Shown here piece by piece: positions 7,788-17,572 of a DNA stretch of 64,000 nucleotides. Every line of letters begins with the position of its first letter. Position 1 is the stretch's first letter. This DNA is from Hyphomicrobiales bacterium (GTDB taxonomy: Bacteria; Pseudomonadota; Alphaproteobacteria; Rhizobiales; Beijerinckiaceae): the NCBI GenBank assembly GCA_900473415.1, contig UCLR01000003.1:1-64000 (forward strand). The letters run 5' to 3'. The notes beneath the pieces were generated by a model that was given only the letters and a program-made list of their open reading frames with translations, was not told where the DNA came from and searched no databases. The translations under genes and the position numbers were made by a program.

Positions 7788-9680
7788 TCAGGCGGCGAGC
7801 GCGCGGTAGATCGCCGGCAGCGCCGCCGGCAGGCGCTCCAGCTTCGAGACCACGGCATGGCCGTTGCGCCCGAAGAGATGCGGGATATAGGCACGCGATT
7901 CCCGGTCGACGGTGACGGCAAAGACGCAGATGCCCGCGCGGCGCGCCTCGATCACCGCCATGCGGGTGTCCTCCATGGCGAAACGGCCTTCGTAATGGTC
8001 GATGTCGTTGGGCTTGCCGTCGGTGAGGACGAGCAGGAGCTTGCGCCGGTCGGGCCTGGCCTTGAGGCCGGCGGCGGCATGGCGGATCGCCGTGCCGATA
8101 CGGGTGTAGTAGCCGGGCTTCAGCCCGGCGATGCGCGCTTCCACAGCGGGGCCCATCGCCTCGTCGAAGCGTTTCACCGTCTCGATCCGGACCCAGTCGC
8201 GCCGGCGCGAGGTAAAGGTCAGGATCTCGTGGCGGTCGCCGCAGGCGGCGAGGCCATGGGCGAAGACCGTGAGCGCCTGCTTCTCGACATCGAGCACGCG
8301 CAAATCGTCGAACCAGGAATCGGTCGAGAGCGAGACGTCCATCAGCGTCGTCACCGCAAGGTCGTGCGCCTGCGGGCGGGTGGCGCGTTGGATGCGCTCG
8401 CTGCCGGGGCCTCCGGCCGCGAGATCGGCCTGGCGCCGCACCACCGCATCGAGATCGAGGTCGGGACCGTCGATCTGACCGCGCTGCGGCTCGCGCAGCG
8501 GGCGCAGCGCCTCGAACTGGCGGCGCACCTGGCGGACAAGGGCGCGGGTCGCGGCATCCTGCGCCGGCGGCTCACGCTCCTGCCCGGCGAGAGCGGAGAG
8601 CACGCGGCAATGGTCCTCGCGATAGCTGGCGGCGCGGAAATCCCATTCCGGATAGGTCAGAGCGCCGGCGAGCGCGACATCGTCGATCGCCTCCGGCGGT
8701 AGGTCGAGGTCGAAGCGGAAGCGCGAGGCCGGGCGGCCCTTGCGCTCGCTCAACACCATGTCGTCGAGTTCGTCGGCGGCTTCCGGATCATGCTCCTCGC
8801 TGTCGTCGGAGGGGCGATCGACCGCGACCATCTCCGACATCGCCAGGATCTTCTCGAAGCGGTTGAGGATGAAGGGGCTGCGCTCGCGCCATTCCTCGGC
8901 CGTTTCGTCGCGGCTGGCGGCATAGGCCTTCATCTGCTCTTCAGCGCGGGTCGAGGCCGGCGGCGGCTGGTCCTCGTCGCGTCGGCGGGTGCGGGCAGGC
9001 GCGGCCGCGCTCGCCAGCGGCCAGAGCGCGACGCCGAGCGCCGGCAGATAGCCGGGCGGGGCCGCAGCCGGCCAATCCGTCGCGGAGAAGTCGATCGCCT
9101 CGCCGCGCAGCACCGCGCGGATCAGCGCTTCCACCCTCGCTTCCGTCGCAGGCAAGCCCTGGCGGCGGCGGCTCGCGAGCGTCGCCGCGGCGAGCCGCCG
9201 ATAGGTCGGAACGAGGCCGGGGAAGGTGTCGAGAACCGCCGCGACCAGCGTGCGCGCCGCTGCAATCAGGGCAAGGTCGCGCTGCAGCGGGTCGTTTTGC
9301 GTCACCGCGGCCGGCCGCATCGCGGCCATGCAGGCGGCGAGCCAGACATAGAGGTCGCGGTTGAGGCCGGGCTCCGGGAAGAGCGCGATCTCGGCAGGCA
9401 ATTGCAGGCTGTCCGGCGTGCGCAGCGCCTGCGCCACCCGCTCCTCGCCGAGACCGACGCGCTGGCGCAATCTCAGCCGGTGAGTGGCGACGCGCTCGCG
9501 CGCCGGGACGATCCTGACGCCGGGCTCGCCGCCGAAGCCGCGGAAGCAGACAGCCAGCGTCGGCGCGATCGTGGAGAGCGCCACCGCCGCTTCGGGATGA
9601 TGCGGCAGGCTCGCGGTCTCTCCGACCAGCTTGTGCCAGAAGCGGCCGACCGTCTCTTCCAGTTCCAGGAAGTCCAGCAT
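7788..9680 (-). CDS. norD: NorD, VWA-domain NO reductase activation protein
   Basis: NorD works with the AAA+ ATPase NorQ to activate cytochrome-c-dependent NO reductase, probably in insertion of the non-haem iron (family knowledge). The 630-residue protein has a long N-terminal region, a charged middle (EEHDPEAADELDD) and a C-terminal von Willebrand A domain with a complete MIDAS motif: DVSLST near residue 435, then the downstream threonine and LTDGKPND. Length and domain order match NorD. It begins 12 bases after norQ. Confidence 0.93.
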   Translation of the reverse strand: MLDFLELEETVGRFWHKLVGETASLPHHPEAAVALSTIAPTLAVCFRGFGGEPGVRIVPARERVATHRLRLRQRVGLGEERVAQALRTPDSLQLPAEIALFPEPGLNRDLYVWLAACMAAMRPAAVTQNDPLQRDLALIAAARTLVAAVLDTFPGLVPTYRRLAAATLASRRRQGLPATEARVEALIRAVLRGEAIDFSATDWPAAAPPGYLPALGVALWPLASAAAPARTRRRDEDQPPPASTRAEEQMKAYAASRDETAEEWRERSPFILNRFEKILAMSEMVAVDRPSDDSEEHDPEAADELDDMVLSERKGRPASRFRFDLDLPPEAIDDVALAGALTYPEWDFRAASYREDHCRVLSALAGQEREPPAQDAATRALVRQVRRQFEALRPLREPQRGQIDGPDLDLDAVVRRQADLAAGGPGSERIQRATRPQAHDLAVTTLMDVSLSTDSWFDDLRVLDVEKQALTVFAHGLAACGDRHEILTFTSRRRDWVRIETVKRFDEAMGPAVEARIAGLKPGYYTRIGTAIRHAAAGLKARPDRRKLLLVLTDGKPNDIDHYEGRFAMEDTRMAVIEARRAGICVFAVTVDRESRAYIPHLFGRNGHAVVSKLERLPAALPAIYRALAA

Positions 9681-9692
9681 CGCCGCGATCCT

Positions 9693-10517
9693 CTAGCCGA
9701 GCACCGCGCGGGCGACCTCGACGAGGCCGGTGCGGACCTCGGGCTCGTCGGTCAGCGGCTCGATGATGGCGGCCAGCACCGCCTCCTGCCGGGGCAGGCC
9801 CGCAGCGATCAGACTCGCGGCATAGACGATGAGGCGGGTCGAGACGCCCTCCTCGATATCCTGCCCCTTCAGCGTGCGCAGGCGCCGGGCAAGATCGACT
9901 AGCGGCGCGACCGCCGCCTCGTCGAGCCCGCTTTCCTGGGCGACGACCGCGATCTCCTGCTCACGCGGCAGGAAGTCGAAGCTGATCGAGACGAAGCGCT
10001 GGCGGGTCGAAGGCTTCAGGTTCTTCAGCAGGTTCTGGTAGCCGGGGTTGTAGGAGACCGCGATCATGAAGGAGGCCGGCGCGGCGAGCAGCTCGCCGGT
10101 GCGCTCCAACGGCAGGAGGCGGCGGTCGTCGGTCAGCGGATGCAGCACGACCGCGACGTCCTTGCGGGCCTCGACGATCTCGTCGAGGTAGCAGAGCCCG
10201 CCTTCCCGCACCGCCCGGGTCAGCGGCCCGTCGACCCAGACGGTCTCGCCGCCCTTGAGCAGGTGGCGGCCGGTCAAGTCGGCCGCGGAGAGGTCGTCAT
10301 GGCAGGCGACGGTGAAGAGCGGCAGGCCGAGCTTGCCCGCCATATGGGTGATGAAGCGTGTCTTGCCCGAGCCCGTCGGGCCCTTGAGCAGCAGCGGCAG
10401 GCGCCGCTCCCAGGCCTTCTCGAACAGGAAGCGCTCATTGCCGGAGGCGGTATAGGCGGGGATGTCGAGCGCGTCAGCGGCAGGAGCCGGGACGAGCGGG
10501 AGCGGGATCATGTTCAT
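9693..10517 (-). CDS. norQ: NorQ, MoxR-type AAA+ ATPase for NO reductase
   Basis: A 274-residue MoxR-family ATPase, partner of NorD. Walker A is GPTGSGKT (46-53), Walker B is LCYLDEIVE, and sensor 1 lies in SYNPGYQNLLKNLKPSTRQRF, a phrase characteristic of NorQ/CbbQ proteins. I chose the ATG at 10517, which has AAGGA 8 bases upstream; the frame also allows a GTG one codon earlier and an ATG two codons later. It follows norB by 72 bases. Confidence 0.95.
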   Translation of the reverse strand: MNMIPLPLVPAPAADALDIPAYTASGNERFLFEKAWERRLPLLLKGPTGSGKTRFITHMAGKLGLPLFTVACHDDLSAADLTGRHLLKGGETVWVDGPLTRAVREGGLCYLDEIVEARKDVAVVLHPLTDDRRLLPLERTGELLAAPASFMIAVSYNPGYQNLLKNLKPSTRQRFVSISFDFLPREQEIAVVAQESGLDEAAVAPLVDLARRLRTLKGQDIEEGVSTRLIVYAASLIAAGLPRQEAVLAAIIEPLTDEPEVRTGLVEVARAVLG

Positions 10518-10589
10518 CACAGAAATCCTTGGGATCTCAAATCCTTGGGATGGGGGTGCCCGCCGGCCCGGAGGCCGGCGGGCCTCAGA

Positions 10590-11954
10590 TCATTCCGCCG
10601 GCTGGGCGAGCGCGACCGGCTCGGCGCTCCGCTGACGGCCGGGTACCAGCACGGCCCAGACGAACATCAGCGCCGAGACCACCACCACCGTGCCGGAGCC
10701 GAGGCGGATCCAGTAGAACAGGGCGATCTGGTCCTGCACTTCCATGAAGGACTGGCCGAGCACGCGCTGGAGATGGACCTGCACGACACCGGCAAAGGTC
10801 AGCGCGAAGGTCATCACCGACATGGCGGTGCACATCATCCAGAAGCTCACGATGGAGAGCCCCTGATTGTACGGAGCGCGGCCCTTCAGCTCGGGAATGG
10901 CATAGGCCATCACCGCGAGGTTCAGCATCACATAGGCGCCGAAGAAGGCGAGGTGGCCGTGGGCCGCGGTGACCTGCGTGCCGTGGGTGTAGTAGTTCAC
11001 CGAGGACAGCGTGTGCAGGAAGCCCCAGACGCCGGCACCGAAGAAGGCCATCACCGAGCAGCCGATCGACCAGAGCAGCGCCGCCTTGTTGGGGTGGTTG
11101 CGGCCCGCCTTCCAGGTCATCTGGAAGGTGAAGACCACCATGGTGAAGAAGGGCGCGACCTCGAGCGTCGAGAAGAGCGAGCCGATCCACTGCCAGTATC
11201 CGGGCGCGCCGATCCAGTAATAATGGTGGCCGGTGCCGAGGATGCCGGAGAACAGGGCGAGGCCGACGATGACATAGAGCCACTTCTCGACGACCTCGCG
11301 GTCGACGCCGTTGAGCTTGATCATCAGGAAGGCCAGCACCGAGGCCATGATCAGCTCCCAGACGCCTTCCACCCAGAGATGGATGACGTACCACCAGTAC
11401 ATCTTGTCCAGGGCGAGGTTGGCGGGGTTGTAGAAGGCGAAGAGGAAGAAGATCGCCAGGCCCCAGAGACCGAAGAGCAGGATGTTGGTGACGGTGGTCT
11501 TGCGGCCCTTCAGCGAGGTCATCGTGATGTTGAACAGGAACATCAGCACGACGACGACGATGCCGACCTTGATCACGAAGGGCTGCTCAAGGAACTCGCG
11601 CCCCTCATGGATGCGGAAGAGATAGCCGACCACCGCGATCGCGGCGGCGATGAAGAACAGCCAGAACTGGATGACCGCGATCTTGCGGCTGTAGAGCTCG
11701 GTCTGCGCCTCTTCCGGCAGCAGGTAGTAGGTCGCGCCCATGAAGCCGAGCAGCAGCCAGACCACGAGCGCGTTGGTGTGGATCATCCGCACGATGTTGA
11801 AGGGCAAGACGACCGAAAGCGTGTTGGGCAGGACATAGATCAGCCCCGCGACGACCCCGAAGCTGACCTGCGCGATGAACAGGGCGAGCGCCCCGTAGAA
11901 ATAGAGCATCGCGACGTTCTGGGTCTTGTATCTCGTCGTGTTGTAGCCTGGCAT
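10590..11954 (-). CDS. norB: NO reductase large subunit NorB
   Basis: Catalytic subunit of the cytochrome-c-type NO reductase, reducing NO to N2O at a haem b3/non-haem iron centre in the inner membrane. The 454-residue protein has about twelve helices and the usual histidine ligands: MIHTNALVVWLLLG for low-spin haem, HLWVEGVWELI with the glutamate near the active site, GTGHHYYWIG for the iron site, and the later AAHGHLAFFGAY helix. There is no N-terminal quinol-oxidising extension, so this is cNOR rather than qNOR, in agreement with the adjacent norC (22-base gap). Confidence 0.97.
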   Translation of the reverse strand: MPGYNTTRYKTQNVAMLYFYGALALFIAQVSFGVVAGLIYVLPNTLSVVLPFNIVRMIHTNALVVWLLLGFMGATYYLLPEEAQTELYSRKIAVIQFWLFFIAAAIAVVGYLFRIHEGREFLEQPFVIKVGIVVVVLMFLFNITMTSLKGRKTTVTNILLFGLWGLAIFFLFAFYNPANLALDKMYWWYVIHLWVEGVWELIMASVLAFLMIKLNGVDREVVEKWLYVIVGLALFSGILGTGHHYYWIGAPGYWQWIGSLFSTLEVAPFFTMVVFTFQMTWKAGRNHPNKAALLWSIGCSVMAFFGAGVWGFLHTLSSVNYYTHGTQVTAAHGHLAFFGAYVMLNLAVMAYAIPELKGRAPYNQGLSIVSFWMMCTAMSVMTFALTFAGVVQVHLQRVLGQSFMEVQDQIALFYWIRLGSGTVVVVSALMFVWAVLVPGRQRSAEPVALAQPAE

Positions 11955-11976
11955 GGCTCTCTCCTGTCGCGCGCTC

Positions 11977-12429
11977 TCAGCCGGCCTCGTTGGGCGGCCA
12001 GTTCTGGGTCTTGATCCGGCTCGTCCATTCGAGGAAGTCGGCGAGATCGTTGAGTTCCTGCTCAGTCAGGTTGAACTGCGGCATCTGCCGGCGGCCCTCG
12101 ATGCCGCTCGGCTGCGCCGCCATCCAGGCCTTCAGGCTCTCGCGCGCGCCGGCCGGGTCCTTGTCGCCGCCATAGCGCTTCCAGACATTGCCGAGTTCGG
12201 GCGCGAAATAGGCGCCCTCGCCGAGCAGCGTGTGGCAGTTGATGCAGGAGTTGCGCTCCCAGACATGCTTGCCGCGCGCGACCGCGGAGGTGAGCGTCGA
12301 TTCATCGGTCGATTTCGTCCGCATGAACCAGTGACTATGGGCTGTGAGCCCGACGAATATGGCGAAGAAGAAGATCGATCCGCCGTAGAAGACGTTCCGG
12401 GCTCCCGTCTTTGTCAGACGTTCGGCCAT
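11977..12429 (-). CDS. norC: NO reductase cytochrome c subunit NorC
   Basis: Membrane-anchored mono-haem cytochrome that passes electrons to NorB. The 150-residue protein has an uncleaved N-terminal helix (about 12-33), a CINCH haem motif at 62-66 and a methionine ligand in RRQMPQFNL. The frame allows an ATG seven codons upstream, but I prefer ATG 12429: it gives the usual NorC N-terminus (MAERLTKTGARN) and has GGAAGG about 8 bases ahead. It is the first gene of norCBQD. Confidence 0.96.
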   Translation of the reverse strand: MAERLTKTGARNVFYGGSIFFFAIFVGLTAHSHWFMRTKSTDESTLTSAVARGKHVWERNSCINCHTLLGEGAYFAPELGNVWKRYGGDKDPAGARESLKAWMAAQPSGIEGRRQMPQFNLTEQELNDLADFLEWTSRIKTQNWPPNEAG

Positions 12430-12871
12430 GCGTTCACCCTTCCCTTGCAAGCCTATGCGGGTGGCGCCGGCATAGCCGGCTCATGAAACCCCGCAAGCGT
12501 GAGGCAAGGGGGCGAGCCGGTCGTAGCGGTCCGGGCCGGAGGCTTCTTTGCTCTTTGGCAAACAAGACGACGGAGCCGCCTGCAAAGCGCGCGATGCCGG
12601 TGTTTTCTCGCGCGGAGCACTGAAAGCGGCGACGATCCGAAGCTCACTTCGCGGCCGGGCCGACGCCTATATGAAAAGCAAGAAACGCGCCATTCTGCCC
12701 AGAGAATGAGCAGGCACCGGCCGCGTTTGCGGTGGGTCAAACGCAGCCGCGGAAGCACTTCCGTTGCCCCAGAGTGCAGTGGACAAATCCGGCCAGAGGC
12801 CTATTGTTTTTTCGATCTCTAATCTGGCGCCGGCGCGATATGTGAACGCCCGCCGCCCCAAGGGCTGAGAG
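12430..12871. other. Divergent norC/napE intergenic region
   Basis: About 440 bases separate divergent norC and napE, so promoters for both operons must lie here. The only clear element is the TTG-N8-CAA dyad at 12548-12561 on the norC side. The nap side has an AT-richer stretch around 12801-12822 and a ribosome-binding site AAGGG just ahead of the napE ATG. I saw no second Crp/Fnr-type dyad near napE. Overlapping short frames on both strands lack recognisable domains and are rejected as genes. Confidence 0.6.
12548..12561 (-). promoter_or_regulatory. Crp/Fnr (NnrR)-type site upstream of norC
   Basis: Read leftward, TTGCC-AAAG-AGCAA: half-sites TTGC and GCAA with the same 14-base frame as the sites before nirK and the DUF2249 operon. 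It is centred about 125 bases upstream of the norC ATG, so the transcript would have a leader of roughly 80 bases if the regulator binds near -41. Function is inferred from form and position. Confidence 0.5.
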
Positions 12872-13069
12872 ATGACGACGGAAACCGCGCCGACGGACGG
12901 CCCGCCAGGCATTGTTCCCGAGAAGGCGACCAAGCGCGCCGAGATCGTGGCCTTCCTGATGTTGGCTGTCTTGATCTGGCCGGTCATCGCGATCGGCATC
13001 GTGGGCGGCTATGGCTTCCTCATCTGGATGTCGCAGATCATTCTCGGCCCGCCAGGCCCTCCGCATTGA
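12872..13069 (+). CDS. napE: NapE, small membrane protein of periplasmic nitrate reductase
   Basis: A 65-residue protein with one strong transmembrane helix (about 25-50, EIVAFLMLAVLIWPVIAIG) after a proline-rich cytoplasmic start. NapE is widespread in alphaproteobacterial nap operons, with unknown function. It is the first gene of napEFDABC; AAGGG lies about 7 bases before the ATG. Ten bases separate it from napF. Confidence 0.88.
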   Translation: MTTETAPTDGPPGIVPEKATKRAEIVAFLMLAVLIWPVIAIGIVGGYGFLIWMSQIILGPPGPPH

Positions 13070-13079
13070 AGGGCTGGCC

Positions 13080-13589
13080 ATGGACCGGAACGCCATCGAT
13101 CTCGGACGCCGAAGCTTTCTGACCGGGCGCTATCGCACGCCTCCCGACCGGATTCGTCCGCCATGGTCACGCGAGGCCTCTATCGCGGCGGCCTGCACGG
13201 GCTGCGGCGCCTGCGTGCCGGCCTGCCCGCAGCATATCATCGCGCTCGACCCCGACGGCCGCCCCAGCCTCAACTTTGCCGCGGCCGAATGCAGCTTCTG
13301 CGGCGCCTGCGCCGAGGCCTGTCCGGAGCCGGTGTTCGACCGCACCGCTGCCGCCTTCGCGCATGTCGCCGTCATCGGCAGCAATTGCTTTGCCGGGCGC
13401 GGCATCATCTGCCAGAGCTGCGGCGACGCCTGCCCCGAGGCCGCGATCCGCTTCCGGCCGCGGCTCGGCGGGCCGGCGCTGCCGGAGCTCTCCGCAGACC
13501 GCTGCAGCGGCTGCGGCGCCTGCGCCGCAACCTGCCCGGCCTCGGCCGTCACCATGAGCGTTCCTCGGCTGGAGGTGGCTCATGGCTGA
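13080..13589 (+). CDS. napF: NapF, 4Fe-4S ferredoxin-type maturation protein
   Basis: A cytoplasmic iron-sulfur protein that interacts with NapA before export and is thought to help its maturation. The 169-residue protein carries four cysteine clusters: CTGCGACVPACP near residue 38, CSFCGACAEACP near 71, CQSCGDACP near 111 (its fourth ligand probably the earlier cysteine in SNCFAG) and CSGCGACAATCP near 142. An RRSFLTGRY motif at the start is typical. I chose the ATG at 13080; the longer frame overlaps napE. The 3' end overlaps napD by 8 bases. Confidence 0.93.
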   Translation: MDRNAIDLGRRSFLTGRYRTPPDRIRPPWSREASIAAACTGCGACVPACPQHIIALDPDGRPSLNFAAAECSFCGACAEACPEPVFDRTAAAFAHVAVIGSNCFAGRGIICQSCGDACPEAAIRFRPRLGGPALPELSADRCSGCGACAATCPASAVTMSVPRLEVAHG

Positions 13590-13860
13590 GCGTTCGGGCC
13601 CACGCTTCCATCACATCTCGAGCGCCGTCGTCTCGGCCCTGCCGGCGCATGTCGAGGCCGTGCTCGCCAGCATCGGCGAGATGCCGGACACCGAGATCCA
13701 CCGGGTCGAGAACGGCAAGATCGTGATCGTGCTCGAAGGCGCGACCGCGGGCATCCTCGGCGACCGGCTCGCCGCCATCGGGCTCCTCGACGGCGTTCTC
13801 TCGGCCAACATGGTGTTCGAGCAGATCGCAGACCTCGACGACCTAGGAGTAGAACCATGA
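13582..13860 (+). CDS. napD: NapD, NapA-specific Tat chaperone
   Basis: A 92-residue cytoplasmic chaperone that binds the twin-arginine signal of NapA and delays export until the cofactor is inserted. It starts with the family phrase [15 protein letters not shown] and has the small ferredoxin-like fold length. GGAGG lies upstream of the ATG, inside the end of napF. It overlaps the napA start by ATGA. Confidence 0.93.
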   Translation: MAERSGPRFHHISSAVVSALPAHVEAVLASIGEMPDTEIHRVENGKIVIVLEGATAGILGDRLAAIGLLDGVLSANMVFEQIADLDDLGVEP

Positions 13861-16358
13861 CCCTATCCCGTCGCGAGATGCTGAAGGCGCAGGCTGCAAG
13901 CGTCGCCGCAGTCGCTGCCAACATGTCAGTCCCGGCCGAGGCCCAGCCCGTCGCGGGCGGCGTCGACGCCCTTCAGATCTCGTGGTCGAAGGCGCCCTGC
14001 CGCTTCTGCGGCACCGGCTGCGGCGTCATGGTCGGCGTCAAGGATGGCAAGGTCATCGCCACCCACGGCGACACCAAGGCCGAAGTCAACCGCGGTATGA
14101 ACTGCATCAAGGGCTATTTCCTCTCCAAGATCATGTATGGCGAGGACCGCCTGACCCAGCCGCTGCTGCGCAAGAAGAACGGCGTCTACGCCAAGGACGG
14201 CGAGTTCACGCCGATCTCCTGGGAAGAGGCCTTCGACACCATGGCCGCAAAGGCCAAGCAGGTGCTCAAGGACAAGGGGCCGACCGCACTCGGCATGTTC
14301 GGCTCGGGCCAGTGGACGATCTGGGAAGGCTATTCGGCAACCAAGCTGATGCGCGCCGGCTTCCGTTCCAACAACCTCGACCCCAATGCGCGCCACTGCA
14401 TGGCGTCGGCGGCTTACGCCTTCATGCGCACCTTCGGCATGGACGAGCCGATGGGGGTCTATGACGACATCGAAGCCACGGACGCCTTCGTGCTCTGGGG
14501 CTCGAACATGGCGGAGATGCACCCGATCCTGTGGACCCGCGTCGCGGACCGCCGGCTCGGCCACCCGCATGTCAAGGTCGCGGTGCTCTCGACCTTCACC
14601 AATCGCAGCGCCGACCTCGCCGACATTCCGATCGTCTTCAAGCCGGGCACGGACCTGGCGATCCTCAACTACATCGCCAACCACATCATCACGACCGGGC
14701 GGGTCAACAAGGACTTCGTCGGCCGGCACACCACCTTCGTGAAGGGCGCGACCGAGATCGGCTACGGCCTGCGGCCGGACGATCCGCGCGAGGTCAAGGC
14801 GCGGAAGGCGGCCGATCCGGCCGCGACGACGCCGATCGACTTCGAGGCCTATGCCGCCTTCGTCAAGGACTACACGCTGGAGAAGGTCTCGGCCCTGTCG
14901 GGCGTCGAGCCGGGCTTCCTCGAGCAGCTCGCCGAGCTCTATGCCGATCCCAAGCGCAAGGTCGTCTCGTTCTGGACGATGGGCTTCAACCAGCATGTCC
15001 GCGGCGTCTGGGCGAACCAGCTCGTCTACAACATCCACCTGCTCACCGGTAAGATCTCCGAGCCCGGCAACAGCCCGTTCTCGCTGACCGGCCAGCCCTC
15101 CGCCTGCGGCACGGCCCGCGAGGTCGGCACCTTCGCCCATCGCCTGCCGGCCGACACGACGGTCGTCAATCCCGAGCACCGCAAGCGCGCCGAGGAGATC
15201 TGGCGCGTGCCGGCCGGCCTGATCCCGGAGAAGCCGGGCTTCCACGCCGTCGAGCAGGACCGCATGCTCCGGGACGGGAAGCTCAATTTCTACTGGATTC
15301 AGGTCAACAACAACCTCCAGGCCGCGCCCAACAGCAGCAACGAGACCTATCTGGGTTATCGCAACCCGGAGAATTTCATCGTCGTCTCCGACGCCTATCC
15401 GACCGTGACGGCGCTCGCGGCCGATCTCATCCTGCCGACCGCCATGTGGGTCGAGAAGGAAGGCGCCTACGGCAATGCCGAGCGGCGCACGCATTTCTGG
15501 CACCAGCTCGTCAGGGCGCCGGGCGAGGCCCGCTCCGATCTCTGGCAGCAGATCGAGTTCTCGAAGCGCTTCACCACCGACGAGGTCTGGCCGGCGAACA
15601 TCCTCGACGCCAACCCGAACTACCGCGGCAAGACCCTGTACGAGGTCCTCTACCGGAACGGTAATGTCGATCGCTACGGGCTCAGTGAGCTCGATCCGGC
15701 CTACGAGAACGCCGAAGCCAAGGCCTTCGGCTTCTATGTGCAGAAGGGGCTGTTCGAGGAATACGCCACCTTCGGACGCGGTCATGGCCATGACCTGGCG
15801 CCCTTCGACACCTATCACCAGGTGCGCGGACTGCGCTGGCCGGTCGTGAACGGCAAGGAGACGCTCTGGCGCTACCGCGAGGGGTTCGACCCCTTCGTGA
15901 CGCCGGGCGCGGGCGTGGAGTTCTACGGTAACAAGGACGGCAAGGCCCGGATCATCGCCGTGCCCTACGAGCCGCCGGCCGAGTCCCCCGACGCCGAATT
16001 CGATCTCTGGCTCGTAACCGGCCGCGTGCTGGAGCATTGGCATTCGGGCTCGATGACGATGCGCGTGCCCGAGCTCTTCAGGGCCTTCCCCGGCGCGCGC
16101 TGCTTCATGCATCCCGAAGATGCCCGCGCCCGCGGCCTCAATCAGGGCGCGGAGGTCCGCATCGTCTCGCGCCGCGGTGAGATGCGCACCCGCGTCGAAA
16201 TTCGCGGACGCAACCGCATGCCGCCCGGCGTGGTCTTCGTGCCCTGGTTCGACGCGAGCCAGCTCATCAACAAGACGACGCTCGACGCCACCGATCCCAT
16301 CTCCAAGCAGACGGATTTCAAGAAATGCGCGGTCAGGATCGTCGGGGTCTCGGCGTGA
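13857..16358 (+). CDS. napA: Periplasmic nitrate reductase catalytic subunit NapA
   Basis: Reduces nitrate to nitrite in the periplasm with a bis-MGD molybdenum cofactor and one 4Fe-4S cluster. The 833-residue precursor has a Tat signal ([11 protein letters not shown], residues 4-14). Cluster ligands are C48, C51, C55 and C83, and the molybdenum ligand is C181 in NARHCMAS. The C-terminal cofactor-binding region includes [16 protein letters not shown] and [10 protein letters not shown]. Length and motifs match the NapA subfamily. Its stop overlaps the napB start (TGATG). Confidence 0.98.
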   Translation: MTLSRREMLKAQAASVAAVAANMSVPAEAQPVAGGVDALQISWSKAPCRFCGTGCGVMVGVKDGKVIATHGDTKAEVNRGMNCIKGYFLSKIMYGEDRLTQPLLRKKNGVYAKDGEFTPISWEEAFDTMAAKAKQVLKDKGPTALGMFGSGQWTIWEGYSATKLMRAGFRSNNLDPNARHCMASAAYAFMRTFGMDEPMGVYDDIEATDAFVLWGSNMAEMHPILWTRVADRRLGHPHVKVAVLSTFTNRSADLADIPIVFKPGTDLAILNYIANHIITTGRVNKDFVGRHTTFVKGATEIGYGLRPDDPREVKARKAADPAATTPIDFEAYAAFVKDYTLEKVSALSGVEPGFLEQLAELYADPKRKVVSFWTMGFNQHVRGVWANQLVYNIHLLTGKISEPGNSPFSLTGQPSACGTAREVGTFAHRLPADTTVVNPEHRKRAEEIWRVPAGLIPEKPGFHAVEQDRMLRDGKLNFYWIQVNNNLQAAPNSSNETYLGYRNPENFIVVSDAYPTVTALAADLILPTAMWVEKEGAYGNAERRTHFWHQLVRAPGEARSDLWQQIEFSKRFTTDEVWPANILDANPNYRGKTLYEVLYRNGNVDRYGLSELDPAYENAEAKAFGFYVQKGLFEEYATFGRGHGHDLAPFDTYHQVRGLRWPVVNGKETLWRYREGFDPFVTPGAGVEFYGNKDGKARIIAVPYEPPAESPDAEFDLWLVTGRVLEHWHSGSMTMRVPELFRAFPGARCFMHPEDARARGLNQGAEVRIVSRRGEMRTRVEIRGRNRMPPGVVFVPWFDASQLINKTTLDATDPISKQTDFKKCAVRIVGVSA

Positions 16359-16825
16359 TGCGCTGGGGAACCGCCTTTGGGGCCGTGCTGGCGGGCCTCT
16401 TCGTCTTCGTGGTGGGCGCCCTCTCGCAGGACGCCGCGCCCATCCGCATCATCCCGCGCCTGACCGGCGCGGCGCAGCCCATGAGCGAAATCCGGACCCC
16501 GCCGCTCGACCGGCCGATCACCGACGACGTCCGGCGCATGCGCAACTATCCGGAGCAGCCGCCGGTCATCCCGCACTCGATCGACGGCTACCAGCTCACG
16601 GTGAACACCAATCGCTGCACGGACTGCCACAAGCGCCAGTTCACCGAGGGCTCCGGCGCGCCGATGATCAGCATCACCCACTTCCAGGACCGCGACGGCC
16701 AGGTGCTCTCGGACGTGACGCCGCGGCGCTATTTCTGCACCGCCTGCCACGTCCAGCAGACCGATGCCCGTATCCTGGTGCCGAACGTGTTCCAGGACGC
16801 GGTCGACATTCGCCGCAATCGATAG
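16358..16825 (+). CDS. napB: NapB, di-haem cytochrome c subunit
   Basis: Small periplasmic electron-transfer subunit of nitrate reductase. The 155-residue precursor has an N-terminal signal (hydrophobic residues 6-22, cleavage near ALSQDA) and two haem c motifs, CTDCH at 87-91 and CTACH at 127-131. The family phrase NYPEQPPVIPHSIDGYQ precedes the first. Start ATG 16358 overlaps the napA stop; the longer frame lies inside napA. Confidence 0.96.
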   Translation: MRWGTAFGAVLAGLFVFVVGALSQDAAPIRIIPRLTGAAQPMSEIRTPPLDRPITDDVRRMRNYPEQPPVIPHSIDGYQLTVNTNRCTDCHKRQFTEGSGAPMISITHFQDRDGQVLSDVTPRRYFCTACHVQQTDARILVPNVFQDAVDIRRNR

Positions 16826-16837
16826 CGGGGCGCCGTC

Positions 16838-17563
16838 ATGGCTACACTGAAGGCTCTGTTCCTGTGGGGCTGGAATTGGGTCCTCTGGTTCTGGCGGATC
16901 ATCAGCCGGCCGAGCGCCTATCTCAGCCTCGGGTTCCTGACGCTCGGCGGCTTCGTCGGCGGCGTGCTGTTCTGGGGCGGGTTCAATACCGCGCTGGAGC
17001 TCACCAACACCGAGAAGTTCTGCATCTCCTGTCACGAGATGCGCGACAACGTCTTTCAGGAACTGACCCAGACGGTTCACTTCTCAAACCGCTCGGGCGT
17101 GCGCGCCTCCTGCCCGGACTGCCATGTCCCGCACAACTGGACCGACAAGATCGCCCGCAAGATGCAGGCTTCGAAGGAGGTCTGGGGCAAGATCTTCGGG
17201 ACGATCTCGACGCGCGAGAAGTTCCTCAATCATCGGCTCGAGCTCGCCAAGCACGAATGGGCCAGGCTGAAGGCGAACGACTCGCTCGAATGCCGCAACT
17301 GCCACTCGACCGTCGCCATGGACTTCACCAAGCAGACCCGCCGCGCGGCCCAGATCCACAGCCGCTTCCTGATCCCGGGGGAGCGGACCTGCATCGACTG
17401 CCACAAGGGCATCGCGCATCTGCTGCCCGACATGACCGGCATCGAGCCGGGCTGGCGCGAAGCTCCGGAGCTGCAGGGCAAGGGCAGCGCCTCCTTGCAC
17501 GGCCCGGAGCACGCCGTCCGCTCCTATCTCGCGGAGCTGAACGGGTCCGGCGCGAAGGATTGA
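16838..17563 (+). CDS. napC: NapC, membrane-anchored tetra-haem quinol dehydrogenase
   Basis: Member of the NapC/NirT family that takes electrons from quinol to NapAB. The 241-residue protein has one N-terminal helix (about 27-48) and four CxxCH motifs: CISCH 62-66, CPDCH 92-96, CRNCH 152-156 and CIDCH 185-189. No napGH genes are present, so NapC is the sole visible electron entry for Nap. It is the last gene of the operon, 12 bases after napB. Confidence 0.96.
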   Translation: MATLKALFLWGWNWVLWFWRIISRPSAYLSLGFLTLGGFVGGVLFWGGFNTALELTNTEKFCISCHEMRDNVFQELTQTVHFSNRSGVRASCPDCHVPHNWTDKIARKMQASKEVWGKIFGTISTREKFLNHRLELAKHEWARLKANDSLECRNCHSTVAMDFTKQTRRAAQIHSRFLIPGERTCIDCHKGIAHLLPDMTGIEPGWREAPELQGKGSASLHGPEHAVRSYLAELNGSGAKD

Positions 17564-17572
17564 TCGCGCCGG

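Noticed and set aside
10140..12014. Long rightward frame opposite norB and norQ
   Set aside because: His/Asp/Glu-rich shadow of hydrophobic norB codons; no start signal or domain.
12453..12822. Overlapping short frames on both strands in the norC/napE gap
   Set aside because: They lie over the promoter region, have basic shadow-like composition and no recognisable domain.
13926..16112. Long open frame antisense to napA
   Set aside because: napA has complete cofactor and cluster motifs; the antisense frame is a product of GC-rich codon bias and has no domains.
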